Program-made: the position numbers and the translations under genes
Assembly (NCBI RefSeq): GCF_003570715.1
Contig: NZ_QXXQ01000004.1
Coordinates: 248,001 to 312,000, forward strand
Origin: Gemmobacter lutimaris
GTDB lineage: Bacteria; Pseudomonadota; Alphaproteobacteria; Rhodobacterales; Rhodobacteraceae
Length of the DNA: 64,000 nt
Reading direction: 5' to 3'
In this document: positions 11,669 to 21,563 of the stretch, one piece after another
Layout: the number at the start of each line of letters is the position of its first letter
Position numbering within the stretch: position 1 is the first letter of the stretch
The notes under the pieces: generated by a model
Told to the model about the DNA's origin: nothing
What the model saw: only the letters and a program-made list of their open reading frames with translations
The model's database searches: none

Positions 11669-11692
11669 GGGCCGGGGAGGGTTCCCCGGCCC
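11669..11692. terminator. Hairpin after ppaC, possible terminator
   Basis: GGGCCGGGGA / TCCCCGGCCC inverted repeat 20 bases downstream of the ppaC stop. On the minus strand no T-run follows, so it is a weak terminator or a transcript-end stabiliser. A T-run is present only on the plus strand. Confidence 0.45.
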
Positions 11693-11712
11693 GGTTTTGA
11701 AACGTCAGGCGA

Positions 11713-12630
11713 TCAGAGCGTCAGCGACGGGATGATCTGCTTCTTGCGGCTCATGATGCCCGGCAGCACCACGGTATCGCCGGACACCGCGCAGCCGAAC
11801 GAGGCTTCGGCCAGTTGCTTGACCAGATCGTTCGGCACCAGCAGCGTGGCCTCTTCCTTCAGGATGTCGATGATGAACAGCAGCACCTGATCGGCGCCAT
11901 CTTCCTGCGCGATGGCGGGCATCGAAGCCATCAGGCTGTCCTTGCGGTCCAGCAGGATTTTCGGCGCGGTGGTTTCCAGCACGCTGACGCGCAGTTCCTT
12001 GCCGGCGACATTGTATTCTTTCGAATCCATCCGCAGCAGTTCGGCATCCGAGAAGGCCGAGACATCGGACTTCGCCTCGAACATGGCGGCGGCGAATTCG
12101 GGGATCGAGACACCCAGATCTGCGGCCAGCGCCTCGGCCACCTTGCGGTCATGGTCGGTGGTGGTGGGGCTGCGGAATTCCAGCGTATCCGACAGGATGC
12201 AGGACAGCATGGCGCCCTTGATGCCGCGCGGTGCGCGCGCCACGTCGGCGCCCATCAGATCGTAGAGGATGGTCGAGGTGCAGGCGAGCGGCCGCATCGT
12301 GATGTCGATCGGCGTCTTGGTCTTGATGCCGCCGACCAGCATGTGATGGTCGATGATACCGAGGATCTTCGCCTCGTTCACCGAGGGCGGCAGTTCGGCC
12401 GGGTTGTTGGTGTCAACGATCACAACTTCCTCGCCCGCCGCCACATCGGCGATGATCGCGGGGTTCGGCAGATCCCAGTGCTTCAGCACGAAGGCTGCCT
12501 CGGTATTGGGCTCACCCAGCAGCACGGCCTTGGCCGGGGTGCCTTTCACCTCGGTCAGATACCAGGCCCATGCGATGGGCGAGCCGGTGGAATCGGTGTC
12601 GGGGGATTTGTGGCCGAAGACCTTGATCAT
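11713..12630 (-). CDS. ppaC: Manganese-dependent (family II) inorganic pyrophosphatase
   Basis: Hydrolyses pyrophosphate, pulling biosynthetic reactions forward. It is a DHH-family enzyme of 305 residues, with FGHKSPDTDS near the N terminus, GIIDHH (DHH at 94-96) for Mn binding, and the C-terminal substrate motif SRKKQ (294-298). These three motifs distinguish it from the unrelated family I enzyme. It appears monocistronic. Family II enzymes are mainly Firmicute but known in some proteobacteria, so this is notable but not unusual in Rhodobacterales. Confidence 0.95.
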   Translation of the reverse strand: MIKVFGHKSPDTDSTGSPIAWAWYLTEVKGTPAKAVLLGEPNTEAAFVLKHWDLPNPAIIADVAAGEEVVIVDTNNPAELPPSVNEAKILGIIDHHMLVGGIKTKTPIDITMRPLACTSTILYDLMGADVARAPRGIKGAMLSCILSDTLEFRSPTTTDHDRKVAEALAADLGVSIPEFAAAMFEAKSDVSAFSDAELLRMDSKEYNVAGKELRVSVLETTAPKILLDRKDSLMASMPAIAQEDGADQVLLFIIDILKEEATLLVPNDLVKQLAEASFGCAVSGDTVVLPGIMSRKKQIIPSLTL

Positions 12631-12731
12631 GATCTAACCCGTATCTGGAATGGTTTCGCGCGCCTTATAGGCAAGGAAAGCGCGCTTGTCACGGGAGGCT
12701 GGGGGCGGGGCGACAGCTTGCCGCCGATGGG

Positions 12732-13106
12732 TCATTCGTCGCGGTCCTGCGGATAAAGCCGTGTGCCGGGGAAGGGCGGCAGCCAGCTTTCGCGGCGGAT
12801 GGTCCAAAGCTCATAGCCGGGCACGAACTGGTCGGGCGCGTCCAGCGTGCCCAGATGCACCTCCACCTCGGTGCCCGTGCGCGAAAACACCGGCGAACCG
12901 CAGGTTGGGCAGAAGAACCGCCCGGCAAAGCTGTGCGCCGTGCCGGTCACGGTGACCGCCGTTTCGGGAAAGATCGCCGAGGCATGAAACAGCGCCCCGT
13001 GATGCTTGCGGCAGTCAAGACAATGACAGATGCCCACCCGCAACGGCCGCCCCCGCGCCTCGATCCGCAAGGCCCCGCAAAGGCATCCGCCGGTGATGGA
13101 GGTCAT
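12732..13106 (-). CDS. GFA / CENP-V domain zinc protein
   Basis: Protein of 124 residues of the GFA family (glutathione-dependent formaldehyde-activating enzyme-like). Zinc-binding cysteines are visible in GGCLCGA (Cys8, Cys10), CHCLDCRKHHG (Cys27, Cys29, Cys32) and FCPTCGSPVF (Cys66, Cys69). Most small family members have no proven glutathione-formaldehyde activity, so the substrate is unknown. GC is normal here, unlike the gene just to its right. Confidence 0.88.
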   Translation of the reverse strand: MTSITGGCLCGALRIEARGRPLRVGICHCLDCRKHHGALFHASAIFPETAVTVTGTAHSFAGRFFCPTCGSPVFSRTGTEVEVHLGTLDAPDQFVPGYELWTIRRESWLPPFPGTRLYPQDRDE

Positions 13107-13228
13107 GGGGTTGGCTCCGTTTGATTGTGGGACAGGGACTTACCAGTAGCGGAGGCAGCTTTGCGGACGAAGTTGACTTTCGCTGCGGCTCCGCCAATGG
13201 CGCATTTTGCGTTGAGCGTGTATGATTT

Positions 13229-13864
13229 CTATCGCCCCAACAAGATTGCGCAAACTTTGAAAAACACTGCCACCGTTGGGTAAGTCAGAAGTGCCATGCC
13301 GACAGCGAACAAAACGAAACATGTCCAGCGCGCGAGCGCAAAACGAGTGTTTTGAAAAGAGAACCATAATGCAAGGATGTCTCTGTCATACATTTCGCTG
13401 GCTTTGGGACGGTCATGCTCTTTGTAGTGGTTAAAGGTATTTTGAATACGCGAGGTATCCCCGGGCAATTTCTTGTCCAGAATCATACGAATTCGACGAT
13501 TGAACTCGTTGTGAAACACCTTGGTGTTCTCGGAAACGTAGTCCTCAACGTGCCAAAACTTCTTTATTTCATGGGGGCATAAGCCATGGAAGATTACGGT
13601 GGATAAGCCGAGCGCAGAAAGAGCGATGTATATATTCACTACCTTGCGAAGCATGAAATCATCGTCGAGTCTAGCGAAACCACCATCGTCACAGGCAGCG
13701 CTCTCAAATGCCACACACGCCCATTCCATAGACGAGCCGACCAGCGCAACAAACGCGTCGTTGAAGACAATAAAATACCCAAAGACTGGGACAAAGACGC
13801 TCAGCTTCGCAAATCTTGAGCTACCAAACGATCGCAGCAGCTCCCACGTTGGAGTGAAAGACAT
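13229..13864 (-). CDS. Unrecognised low-GC membrane protein
   Basis: Predicted protein of 211 residues that I do not recognise. Likely membrane helices lie at about 21-43, 75-96 and 181-207, with a charged region at about 97-178 that probably faces the cytoplasm and contains HNEFNRRIRMILDKKLPGD and NHYKEHDRPKASEMYDRDI. Five cysteines occur in all, three of them between residues 50 and 96. The coding DNA is visibly AT-richer than its neighbours (roughly half GC) and uses codons such as AAA, TTT and GAA freely, which suggests recent transfer. No integrase, repeat or tRNA adjoins it. The whole frame is open with a plausible start at 13864. No function is proposed. Confidence 0.65.
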   Translation of the reverse strand: MSFTPTWELLRSFGSSRFAKLSVFVPVFGYFIVFNDAFVALVGSSMEWACVAFESAACDDGGFARLDDDFMLRKVVNIYIALSALGLSTVIFHGLCPHEIKKFWHVEDYVSENTKVFHNEFNRRIRMILDKKLPGDTSRIQNTFNHYKEHDRPKASEMYDRDILALWFSFQNTRFALARWTCFVLFAVGMALLTYPTVAVFFKVCAILLGR

Positions 13865-14013
13865 TTAGGGTTTCCTGCTTTTATGGCGCTTACATATTCA
13901 GGTTGTCGTCAATGTTGTCCACCACGTTTGCCCTGAGTGGTGAGGTGCGGGCATCGGCGCAATGCGCAGCATCTGTGGGTTTGGACACAGAGCGGGCTTT
14001 CTATTCGCACTCC

Positions 14014-15030
14014 TCACTTCTCCGACGGCAGCACGATCCGCTCCACCGTCCAGCCCTGTTCGGCCAGCAGGTTCAATACGCCGGTCTTGCCCGCCAGATG
14101 CAGGGCGCCGAAGGCCGCGAAGGTGGGGCCGGTCGCGCTGGTTTCCTCGATCACCGGAATCCACGCCTTGTTGCGGCGGGTCATCAGGATGTCTTCCATC
14201 CGGGCAAATTCCGCCTCGGCCTTTTCCGGCGTGTAGCCGTGGGCATCGTGGCTCGACAGCCGCATGTATTCCCAGATGCGGCGGGTGTCGCCGGCGAAAT
14301 AGCCGTCGGCCATGGTGGTGGCGAAATCGGCGATCTGCGGCTCCATCTGAAGCGTGGCGCGCAGCATGTCGATCTGTTCCTCCATCGACAATTCGTCGAA
14401 GATGGCGAACAGGGTGGTGAAGGGTTCCAGCGCCCGCACCGGCACCCCGGTTTCTGCCGCCTGTTCCATCAGCAGATGATCCAGTCCGCGGCCCGCCTGC
14501 GCCTCGGCCATGTCGCAGGGCGCGATGCCCAGCATGGTCGCCAGATACCAGGGCCGCATCTTGGCGGCCATGAAGGCAGGCATCTTGCGCGCCTCCAGTG
14601 CCGCGGCAACACCGGCCCATTCCTCGGGGCCAAAGCGTTCCAGCAGGCTTGGCCCCTCGGTCAGGAACAGCAGCCCCGGATTGCTGGCAATCTCGCGCTT
14701 CAGCGCATGCTCCTCCTCTGGCCCTGCCTCGACCAGCAGGGTATCGACACCGGCCAGCAGCGGGGTCACCTCGGCCATGGTCGCGGCGTGCCGGGCATCG
14801 GGCATGTGATAGGTGCCCAGCAGATAGACCTGACGGTCGCCCTTGGTTGCCCGCCACAGATTGCCCTGCGCATAGGGCTGCGCCGCGGTCGCGGCGGCCA
14901 GTTCCGCCGAATCGGCGGCGGGCAGGTCGGCCAGCAGGTTCTTCCCGGCACAGCGGGCGGCCCCTTCCTGGGGCAGGGCGAGGAAGGTCAGCGCGAGCGC
15001 CGCGATACGGAACAGGGAACGCTTGAACAT
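14014..15030 (-). CDS. TraB/GumN-family protein
   Basis: Exported protein of 338 residues with an N-terminal signal peptide (MFKRSLFRIAALALTFLALP) and cleavage near residue 25. The TraB/GumN motifs are LLGTYHMPD (about 71-78) and, near the C terminus, FGALHLAGKTG. Distant relatives (TIKI) are metal-dependent proteases, but the activity of bacterial members is uncertain. The start at 15030 fits the signal peptide; an upstream ATG adds 25 residues and is less likely. It is divergent from groESL, and its upstream region adjoins the groES promoter. Confidence 0.85.
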   Translation of the reverse strand: MFKRSLFRIAALALTFLALPQEGAARCAGKNLLADLPAADSAELAAATAAQPYAQGNLWRATKGDRQVYLLGTYHMPDARHAATMAEVTPLLAGVDTLLVEAGPEEEHALKREIASNPGLLFLTEGPSLLERFGPEEWAGVAAALEARKMPAFMAAKMRPWYLATMLGIAPCDMAEAQAGRGLDHLLMEQAAETGVPVRALEPFTTLFAIFDELSMEEQIDMLRATLQMEPQIADFATTMADGYFAGDTRRIWEYMRLSSHDAHGYTPEKAEAEFARMEDILMTRRNKAWIPVIEETSATGPTFAAFGALHLAGKTGVLNLLAEQGWTVERIVLPSEK

Positions 15031-15110
15031 ATCCGCAGCCTTGCACAGCAGGCGGGCCCCGGAAAGGCGGCGCGGGACAAAATTTTTGGCGAAAATTTCA
15101 GCCACAACCG

Positions 15111-15139
15111 TTGACAGCCCGGCGGGCCATGCCTAACTC
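15111..15139 (+). promoter_or_regulatory. groESL promoter
   Basis: TTGACA (15111-15116), a 17-base spacer, and TAACTC (15134-15139). The predicted start of transcription falls about 7-10 bases downstream, just before or within the CIRCE operator. Confidence 0.7.
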
Positions 15140-15147
15140 TCGCGGCG

Positions 15148-15174
15148 TTGGCACTCGCCGGAAGTGAGTGCTAA
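15148..15174 (+). promoter_or_regulatory. CIRCE operator (HrcA site)
   Basis: TTGGCACTC-N9-GAGTGCTAA against the CIRCE consensus TTAGCACTC-N9-GAGTGCTAA: one mismatch in the left arm and a perfect right arm. It lies between the promoter and groES, so HrcA repression of groESL is expected. hrcA itself is not in the window. Confidence 0.95.
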
Positions 15175-15210
15175 CCGGATTTCTAACTGGAACCTAGGGA
15201 GTGTATCCAG

Positions 15211-15498
15211 ATGGCTTTCAAACCGCTTCATGACCGTGTTCTGGTCAAGCGCGTCCAGAGCGACGAAAAGACCAAGGGCGGTCTGATCATCCCCGACAGC
15301 GCCAAGGAAAAGCCCGCAGAGGGTGAAGTCGTCTCCTGCGGCGAAGGCGCCCGCAAGGATTCGGGCGAGCTGATCCCCATGACGGTGAAGGCGGGCGACC
15401 GCATCCTGTTCGGCAAATGGTCGGGCACCGAAGTGACGCTGGAAGGCGAAGAGCTTCTGATCATGAAGGAAAGCGACATCCTCGGCGTCATCGCCTGA
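15211..15498 (+). CDS. groS: Co-chaperonin GroES
   Basis: Heptameric lid of the GroEL folding chamber, acting in the cytoplasm. The 95-residue protein begins [15 protein letters not shown], has the mobile-loop region [18 protein letters not shown] and ends with DILGVIA, all standard. It is preceded by a promoter and CIRCE operator and followed 72 bases later by groEL. Confidence 0.98.
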   Translation: MAFKPLHDRVLVKRVQSDEKTKGGLIIPDSAKEKPAEGEVVSCGEGARKDSGELIPMTVKAGDRILFGKWSGTEVTLEGEELLIMKESDILGVIA

Positions 15499-15513
15499 GG
15501 TCGGTCTTCCTGA

Positions 15514-17208
<1,695 letters not shown>

Positions 17209-17231
17209 TCTGCCGGACCATCGGTTCAGGG

Positions 17232-17257
17232 AAGGGCGCCTCTCGGGGCGCCCTTTT
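17232..17257 (+). terminator. groESL terminator
   Basis: AAGGGCGCC (17232-17240) / GGCGCCCTT (17247-17255) hairpin followed by TTCCTTTT, 23 bases after the groEL stop. Confidence 0.88.
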
Positions 17258-17285
17258 CCTTTTGGGAACCCTTGCAAGGCAGGTG

Positions 17286-18026
17286 TCAGGCCCGCAGATG
17301 CCGGCTGTCCGGCGAAAGCCAATCCGGCCGCTCCCCGGTCGTGATCAGTGTGTTCATCGCCTCCAGCGGGGCAATGCGATGAGGGGATGTGGCGTCAAGC
17401 TTGTCAGGCGTCGCAAGCACCACAACCTCGGCCGCTGCGCGCAGAATGCGGGCCTTCAGCCGGGCCTCCTCGGGGTGGCCGGTGGTCAGGCCGGTCTCGG
17501 GGTGAAGGCCTGTCACCCCCAGAAATGCAATGTCCGCGCGCAGATTTCCGTAGGCCTCGGCCGCCTCCACCCCGGTCGCCACCATCGACAGACGCAGGAT
17601 CGGCCCACCGATCAGCAGGATCTCGATCCATGGAAAAGGCTCCAGCGCCGCCGCGATGGCGGGGGCATGGGTGACGACGGTGCAGGCCAGCCCCGGCGGC
17701 AGCGCCGCCACCAGCGCCAGATGCGTGGTGCCCCCGTCAAGGATCACGATCTGCCCCGGCCGGATCAGCGCCGCCGCACGGCGCCCAAGTGCCGCTTTGG
17801 CCTGTGGGTGCAGGCTGCGGCGCACGGCAACCGGCGCATGGGTCGGCGATAGCGGCAGCGCACCGCCATGCACCCGCAACAGCCGCCCTTCGGCAGCCAG
17901 ATCCCGCAGATCGCGGCGGATGGTATCTTCCGACACCCGCAGCTCGACGGCCAGATCCGTAGCCATCAGACGCCCATCCCGCGCAAGGCGGTCAAGCAGC
18001 AAGGCTTTACGGGTGCTGGTCAGCAT
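17286..18026 (-). CDS. DeoR/GlpR-family transcriptional regulator
   Basis: Regulator of 246 residues with an N-terminal winged helix-turn-helix (about 5-58; recognition helix in VSEDTIRRDLRDLAAEG) and a C-terminal DeoRC sugar-phosphate sensor domain (ILDGGTTHLALVAAL, GATGV-like segments). Members usually repress catabolic genes and release on binding a phosphorylated sugar. Start at 18026 gives MLTSTRKALLLDRL; a longer frame lacks support. It is divergent from a DUF4406 gene, with an inverted repeat in the 71-base gap that is the obvious operator candidate for both genes. Confidence 0.88.
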   Translation of the reverse strand: MLTSTRKALLLDRLARDGRLMATDLAVELRVSEDTIRRDLRDLAAEGRLLRVHGGALPLSPTHAPVAVRRSLHPQAKAALGRRAAALIRPGQIVILDGGTTHLALVAALPPGLACTVVTHAPAIAAALEPFPWIEILLIGGPILRLSMVATGVEAAEAYGNLRADIAFLGVTGLHPETGLTTGHPEEARLKARILRAAAEVVVLATPDKLDATSPHRIAPLEAMNTLITTGERPDWLSPDSRHLRA

Positions 18027-18043
18027 GTCTGGAATCCTTGATA

Positions 18044-18069
18044 TTGCACGAATCAGCATAAACGTGCAA
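18044..18069. promoter_or_regulatory. Inverted repeat, candidate DeoR operator
   Basis: TTGCACG-N12-CGTGCAA, perfect 7-base arms, centred between the divergent DeoR-family gene (start 18026) and the DUF4406 gene (start 18098). Position and symmetry suggest autoregulation and control of the neighbour; the binding itself is inferred. Confidence 0.55.
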
Positions 18070-18097
18070 AAACTGCCAGACAAGCACGGAGATGCCC

Positions 18098-18451
18098 ATG
18101 TTGATCCTCATCGCTGGCCCTTATCGTAGCGGAACGCAGGATGATCCTGCGCGGATGGCAGCGAACCTGGCCCGGATGGAAGCCGCAGCCTGGCCGCTGT
18201 TTGAAAAGGGCCATGTGCCGATGATCGGGGAATGGGTTGCCTTGCCCGTGCTGCGCGGGGCAGGGGGCGATGTTGTTGGCGGGCCACTTTATACAAGCGT
18301 CATGTATCCGACCGCGCATCGCCTGCTGGATATATGCGACGGGGTGCTGCGCCTGCCCGGCGCCTCGACCGGCGCTGATGAAGATGTGCGCCGCGCCATG
18401 GCACGCGGCATTCCGGTCTGGCTCCGGCTGGAGGATGTGCCCGCGGCGTGA
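18098..18451 (+). CDS. DUF4406 / nucleoside deoxyribosyltransferase-like protein
   Basis: Protein of 117 residues with the Rossmann-like start LILIAGPYRSG and the later segments FEKGHVPMIGEW and CDGVLRLPGASTGADEDVRRA. This resembles DUF4406 and the nucleoside 2-deoxyribosyltransferase fold (AGPY/F motif, then ASxGxxxE-like end). The usual catalytic glutamate region is only loosely matched (GADEDV), so enzymatic activity is uncertain. I chose the ATG at 18098 because GGAG at 18088-18091 is 6 bases away; the ATG at 18092 is too close. It is divergent from the DeoR-family gene and may be its target. Confidence 0.75.
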   Translation: MLILIAGPYRSGTQDDPARMAANLARMEAAAWPLFEKGHVPMIGEWVALPVLRGAGGDVVGGPLYTSVMYPTAHRLLDICDGVLRLPGASTGADEDVRRAMARGIPVWLRLEDVPAA

Positions 18452-18511
18452 CCCGGACCTTGGACCTTGGCAGGGATTGAGGTTGCGCGTGGCAGCGCCT
18501 AGCCTCACGCA

Positions 18512-19336
18512 ATGCACCTGTTGCTCCTCACTCTGTTGACGCTTTGCGCCTTCGCGGCGAATTCACTGCTGAACCGCGCCGCTCTGGCCGGGGGCGTGGC
18601 CGATCCGCTGGCCTTTGCCGCCATCCGCGTCGGGGCCGGGGCGGTCATGCTTCTGGTTTTGTTGCGATTGCGGGGCAAATCCCTCATTCCGGCCAAACCC
18701 GTTCCGGTGCTGGCCCTGACCGTCTATATGCTGGGATTCTCGCTGGCTTATCTGGAGCTTGAGGCCGGAACCGGCGCCCTGATCCTGTTCGGCGGGGTCC
18801 AGATCACCATGTTTGCAGGGGCTGTTCTTGCGAAAGAAGCCATTCCGGTTCGACGCAGCCTTGGTGCGGCGCTGGCCTTTGCCGGGCTGGTCTGGCTGAT
18901 GCTGCCCGCTGCCGGGGCAGTGCCGTCGCTACGGGCAGCGGCGCTGATGCTGATCGCGGCAATCGGATGGGGGATCTATTCGCTCGCGGGCCGCCGTGCC
19001 GCCGATCCGCTGGCCGCCACGGCCACGAATTTCGTCTGGAGCCTGCCTCTGGTCGGACTGCCGCTGCTCTGGCCCGGCGCCACAATGCCCGGCACAGAGG
19101 GCTGGATTCTCGCCTTGGCTTCCGGTGCCATCACCTCCGGTCTCGGCTATGCGCTCTGGTATGCGCTGGTGCCGCAACTGGGGGCGGGACGCGCCGCCGT
19201 AGCCCAGATGGCCGTGCCGGTCATAGCCTTGCTGGGCGGCGTGGCCTTGCTTGGCGAAATCCCCGGCCTTCCCGCACTGGGCGCCTCTGCGGTGGTGCTG
19301 GCCGGGGTCGCCCTCGCAACTCTGCGGCGCCGCTGA
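18512..19336 (+). CDS. EamA-family (DMT) transporter
   Basis: Integral membrane protein of 274 residues with about ten predicted helices in two EamA repeats, for example the hydrophobic runs LLLTLLTLCAFAANSLLNRA at the start and VIALLGGVALLGEI near the end. Drug/metabolite-transporter relatives export amino acids, nucleobases or drugs; the substrate cannot be read. It lies 60 bases after the DUF4406 gene on the same strand. Confidence 0.87.
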   Translation: MHLLLLTLLTLCAFAANSLLNRAALAGGVADPLAFAAIRVGAGAVMLLVLLRLRGKSLIPAKPVPVLALTVYMLGFSLAYLELEAGTGALILFGGVQITMFAGAVLAKEAIPVRRSLGAALAFAGLVWLMLPAAGAVPSLRAAALMLIAAIGWGIYSLAGRRAADPLAATATNFVWSLPLVGLPLLWPGATMPGTEGWILALASGAITSGLGYALWYALVPQLGAGRAAVAQMAVPVIALLGGVALLGEIPGLPALGASAVVLAGVALATLRRR

Positions 19337-19347
19337 CCCAAGACCCT

Positions 19348-19368
19348 TTGCTTCTTGCAAAAATACTC
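19348..19368 (-). repeat. AT-rich 3'-end element, copy 1
   Basis: On the minus strand GAGTATTTTTGCAAGAAGCAA, between the convergent EamA and purK genes. It matches the element at 47559 exactly over this length and resembles those at 39649 and 44174. Confidence 0.7.
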
Positions 19369-19472
19369 ATGTAACGTCGCCGCAGCCACGCGGCAGGGCA
19401 AGCAGGCCGCCACACCCGCAGGCCATGGCAATGCCGGGCGCGGGGGCTCGATGCCCCCAAGACCGGCGCCCC

Positions 19473-20540
19473 TTAGCCCTTGATCCGGTTCACATGGCCC
19501 ATCTTGCGGCCAGGCCGCGCCTCGGCCTTGCCGTAAAGGTGCAGCGCCGCATTGCGTTCGCCCGCGATCTGCGGCACGCGCAGCACGTCGTCGCCGATCA
19601 GGTTTTCCATCACCACATCGGCATAACGGTTGCCATCGCCCAGTGGCCAGCCTGCGACTGCGCGAATATGCTGCTCGAACTGGTCCACCGCGCAGCCGTT
19701 CTGCGTCCAGTGGCCCGAGTTATGCACGCGGGGCGCGATCTCGTTCACCAAAAGGCCCTGCGGTGTCACGAAAAGCTCCACCCCCATCACCCCGACATAG
19801 TCCAGCGCGTTGAGGATGCGGGCCGCGATCAGCACCGCATCGGCGCGCTGCGCGGCGCTCAGCCGGGCGGGCACGGTGGTGGTGTGCAGGATACCGTCGC
19901 GGTGCACATTCTCGCCGGGGTCATAGCAGGCCACCGCCCCGTCAAGCCCGCGCGCAGCGATGACCGAGACCTCGTGGCTGAAATTCACGAACCCCTCCAG
20001 CACCGCCGCCGCGCCGCCCATGGTGGCAAAGGCCGCTTCGGCATCGTCCGCCGTGCGGAGCCGCGCCTGCCCCTTGCCGTCATAACCCAGCCGTGTGGTC
20101 TTCAGAATGGCAGGCGCCCCGATGCGCTCCAGCGCGGCGCGCAGATCGTCAAGGCTGTTCACCGCGGCATAGGGCGCGACATTCAGCCCGAGTCCGGTCA
20201 GGAAGTCCTTCTCGGCAATCCGATCCTGGCTGACGGCCAGCGCGCGGCGGTTCGGGCGGATCGGCTTCGCCGCCTCCAGCAAATCCAGTGCGGCGGTGGG
20301 GATATTCTCGAACTCATAGGTGATGACATCGACCGAGGCCGCAAAGGCCGCCAGCGCCGCCGCATCTTCATACCCTGCCGTCGTCACCCGGTCCGCCACA
20401 TGGGCAGCAGGCGGGTTGGCGGCAGGTTCGAACACATGGCTGCGGAACCCCAGCCGGGCCGCCGCGACGGAAAGCATCCGGCCAAGCTGGCCACCGCCCA
20501 GAATGCCGATGGTGGCGCCTTGGGGAAGAGGAGTGGTCAT
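19473..20540 (-). CDS. purK: N5-carboxyaminoimidazole ribonucleotide synthase
   Basis: ATP-grasp enzyme converting AIR, ATP and bicarbonate to N5-CAIR in purine synthesis. The 355 residues begin with ATIGILGGGQLGRMLSVAAARLG, the PurK signature, and contain ATP-grasp segments such as PAILKTTRLGYDGKGQARL and the metal-site region LLVNEIAPRVHNSGHWT. It lies 45 bases downstream of purE in the order purE-purK, a standard operon. Confidence 0.97.
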   Translation of the reverse strand: MTTPLPQGATIGILGGGQLGRMLSVAAARLGFRSHVFEPAANPPAAHVADRVTTAGYEDAAALAAFAASVDVITYEFENIPTAALDLLEAAKPIRPNRRALAVSQDRIAEKDFLTGLGLNVAPYAAVNSLDDLRAALERIGAPAILKTTRLGYDGKGQARLRTADDAEAAFATMGGAAAVLEGFVNFSHEVSVIAARGLDGAVACYDPGENVHRDGILHTTTVPARLSAAQRADAVLIAARILNALDYVGVMGVELFVTPQGLLVNEIAPRVHNSGHWTQNGCAVDQFEQHIRAVAGWPLGDGNRYADVVMENLIGDDVLRVPQIAGERNAALHLYGKAEARPGRKMGHVNRIKG

Positions 20541-20585
20541 GCGGTCACCAGCCCCTGACAGCCCGAGGCGCGGCCCCCGGCGGGG

Positions 20586-21071
20586 TTATTCGTCAACGGG
20601 TTCGTCAGGGATCGAGGCAGACAGCGCGTCGCGCCAGGCTTCCAGCCGTGCCGCAAGGTCCGCGTCATGCAGTGCGAGGATGCCCGCCGCCATCAGCCCG
20701 GCATTGGCCGCACCTGCCGCACCGATGGCCATGGTCGCCACCGGGAAGCCCTTGGGCATCTGCACGATGGAATAAAGGCTGTCCACGCCCGACAGCGCGC
20801 GGGTCTGCACCGGCACGCCGATCACCGGCACGCGGGTTTTCGACGCCATCATGCCCGGCAGATGCGCGGCGCCGCCGGCGCCCGCAATAATCACTTTCAA
20901 CCCGCGCTCCGCAGCGGTCTTGCCATAGCTCCACAGCCGGTCGGGGGTGCGATGGGCCGAGACGATCTTCGCCTCGTAAGGGATGCCCAGCTCATCCAGA
21001 ATGGCCGCCGCTTCGCGCATTGTCGGCCAGTCGGACTGGCTGCCCATGATGATTCCGACTTCGACGGCCAT
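20586..21071 (-). CDS. purE: N5-carboxyaminoimidazole ribonucleotide mutase
   Basis: Converts N5-CAIR to CAIR, the step after PurK. The class I signature [13 protein letters not shown] is at the N terminus and [16 protein letters not shown] follows. 161 residues from the ATG at 21071; the ATG two codons upstream directly abuts the GGGGG ribosome site and is therefore less likely. Probably co-transcribed with purK. Confidence 0.97.
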   Translation of the reverse strand: MAVEVGIIMGSQSDWPTMREAAAILDELGIPYEAKIVSAHRTPDRLWSYGKTAAERGLKVIIAGAGGAAHLPGMMASKTRVPVIGVPVQTRALSGVDSLYSIVQMPKGFPVATMAIGAAGAANAGLMAAGILALHDADLAARLEAWRDALSASIPDEPVDE

Positions 21072-21137
21072 CCGCATCCCCCTTTGTTTGCAGGGGCTTT
21101 AGCGCGCGGCACCCCAAGGGGCAAGTGCCGATGCCGG

Positions 21138-21356
21138 TCAGGCGATGATGTCGGGGATCAGCTGGTCCTCGATCTTCACGATCTGGTCCTTCAGGGCCAG
21201 TTTCTGCTTTTTCAGCCGCCGCAGCGTCAACTGATCGGGGCGGCCCGTCGCCTCCAGCGCGCCGATGGCCTCGTCCAGATCGCGGTGTTCACGCCGCAGC
21301 ACCTCAAGCTTGATGCGCAGCATCTCGTCGAGGTTGAGTTCCATAGAGGCGTTCAT
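21138..21356 (-). CDS. YdcH-family small protein (DUF465)
   Basis: Helical protein of 72 residues, MNASMELNLDEMLRIKLEVL followed by heptad-like charged sequence (RREHRDLDEAI, LRRLKKQKLALKDQIVKIED), which matches the DUF465/YdcH coiled-coil hairpin. Function unknown. Start at 21356 has AGGA six bases upstream; longer frames cross the promoter-like sequence at 21408-21436. It lies between purE and the divergent hsp20 gene. Confidence 0.85.
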   Translation of the reverse strand: MNASMELNLDEMLRIKLEVLRREHRDLDEAIGALEATGRPDQLTLRRLKKQKLALKDQIVKIEDQLIPDIIA

Positions 21357-21407
21357 GGCAATCCTGGCGTCGCTCTGTTGTCTGAGTCGTTGGCTTCGGG
21401 TTTGAGA

Positions 21408-21436
21408 AGTATAGTCTTTTTCATGTCTTTGGGGAA
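21408..21436 (-). promoter_or_regulatory. Possible ydcH promoter
   Basis: On the minus strand a near-consensus -10 TATACT (21413-21408) preceded by a 17-base spacer and a poor -35 TTCCCC (21436-21431), about 50 bases upstream of the ydcH start. Confidence 0.35.
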
Positions 21437-21563
21437 GAAAACTGCGCCGGCCCAACCTTGGTGCACGGGGTTGCGCAGGGGGCGATGGCGCCCCATATTC
21501 AGCTCAGGGCCGGATGCCCGCAGGGGTCCGGCGCGATATGTCGCTTCAGTCAAGGGCAAGTCG

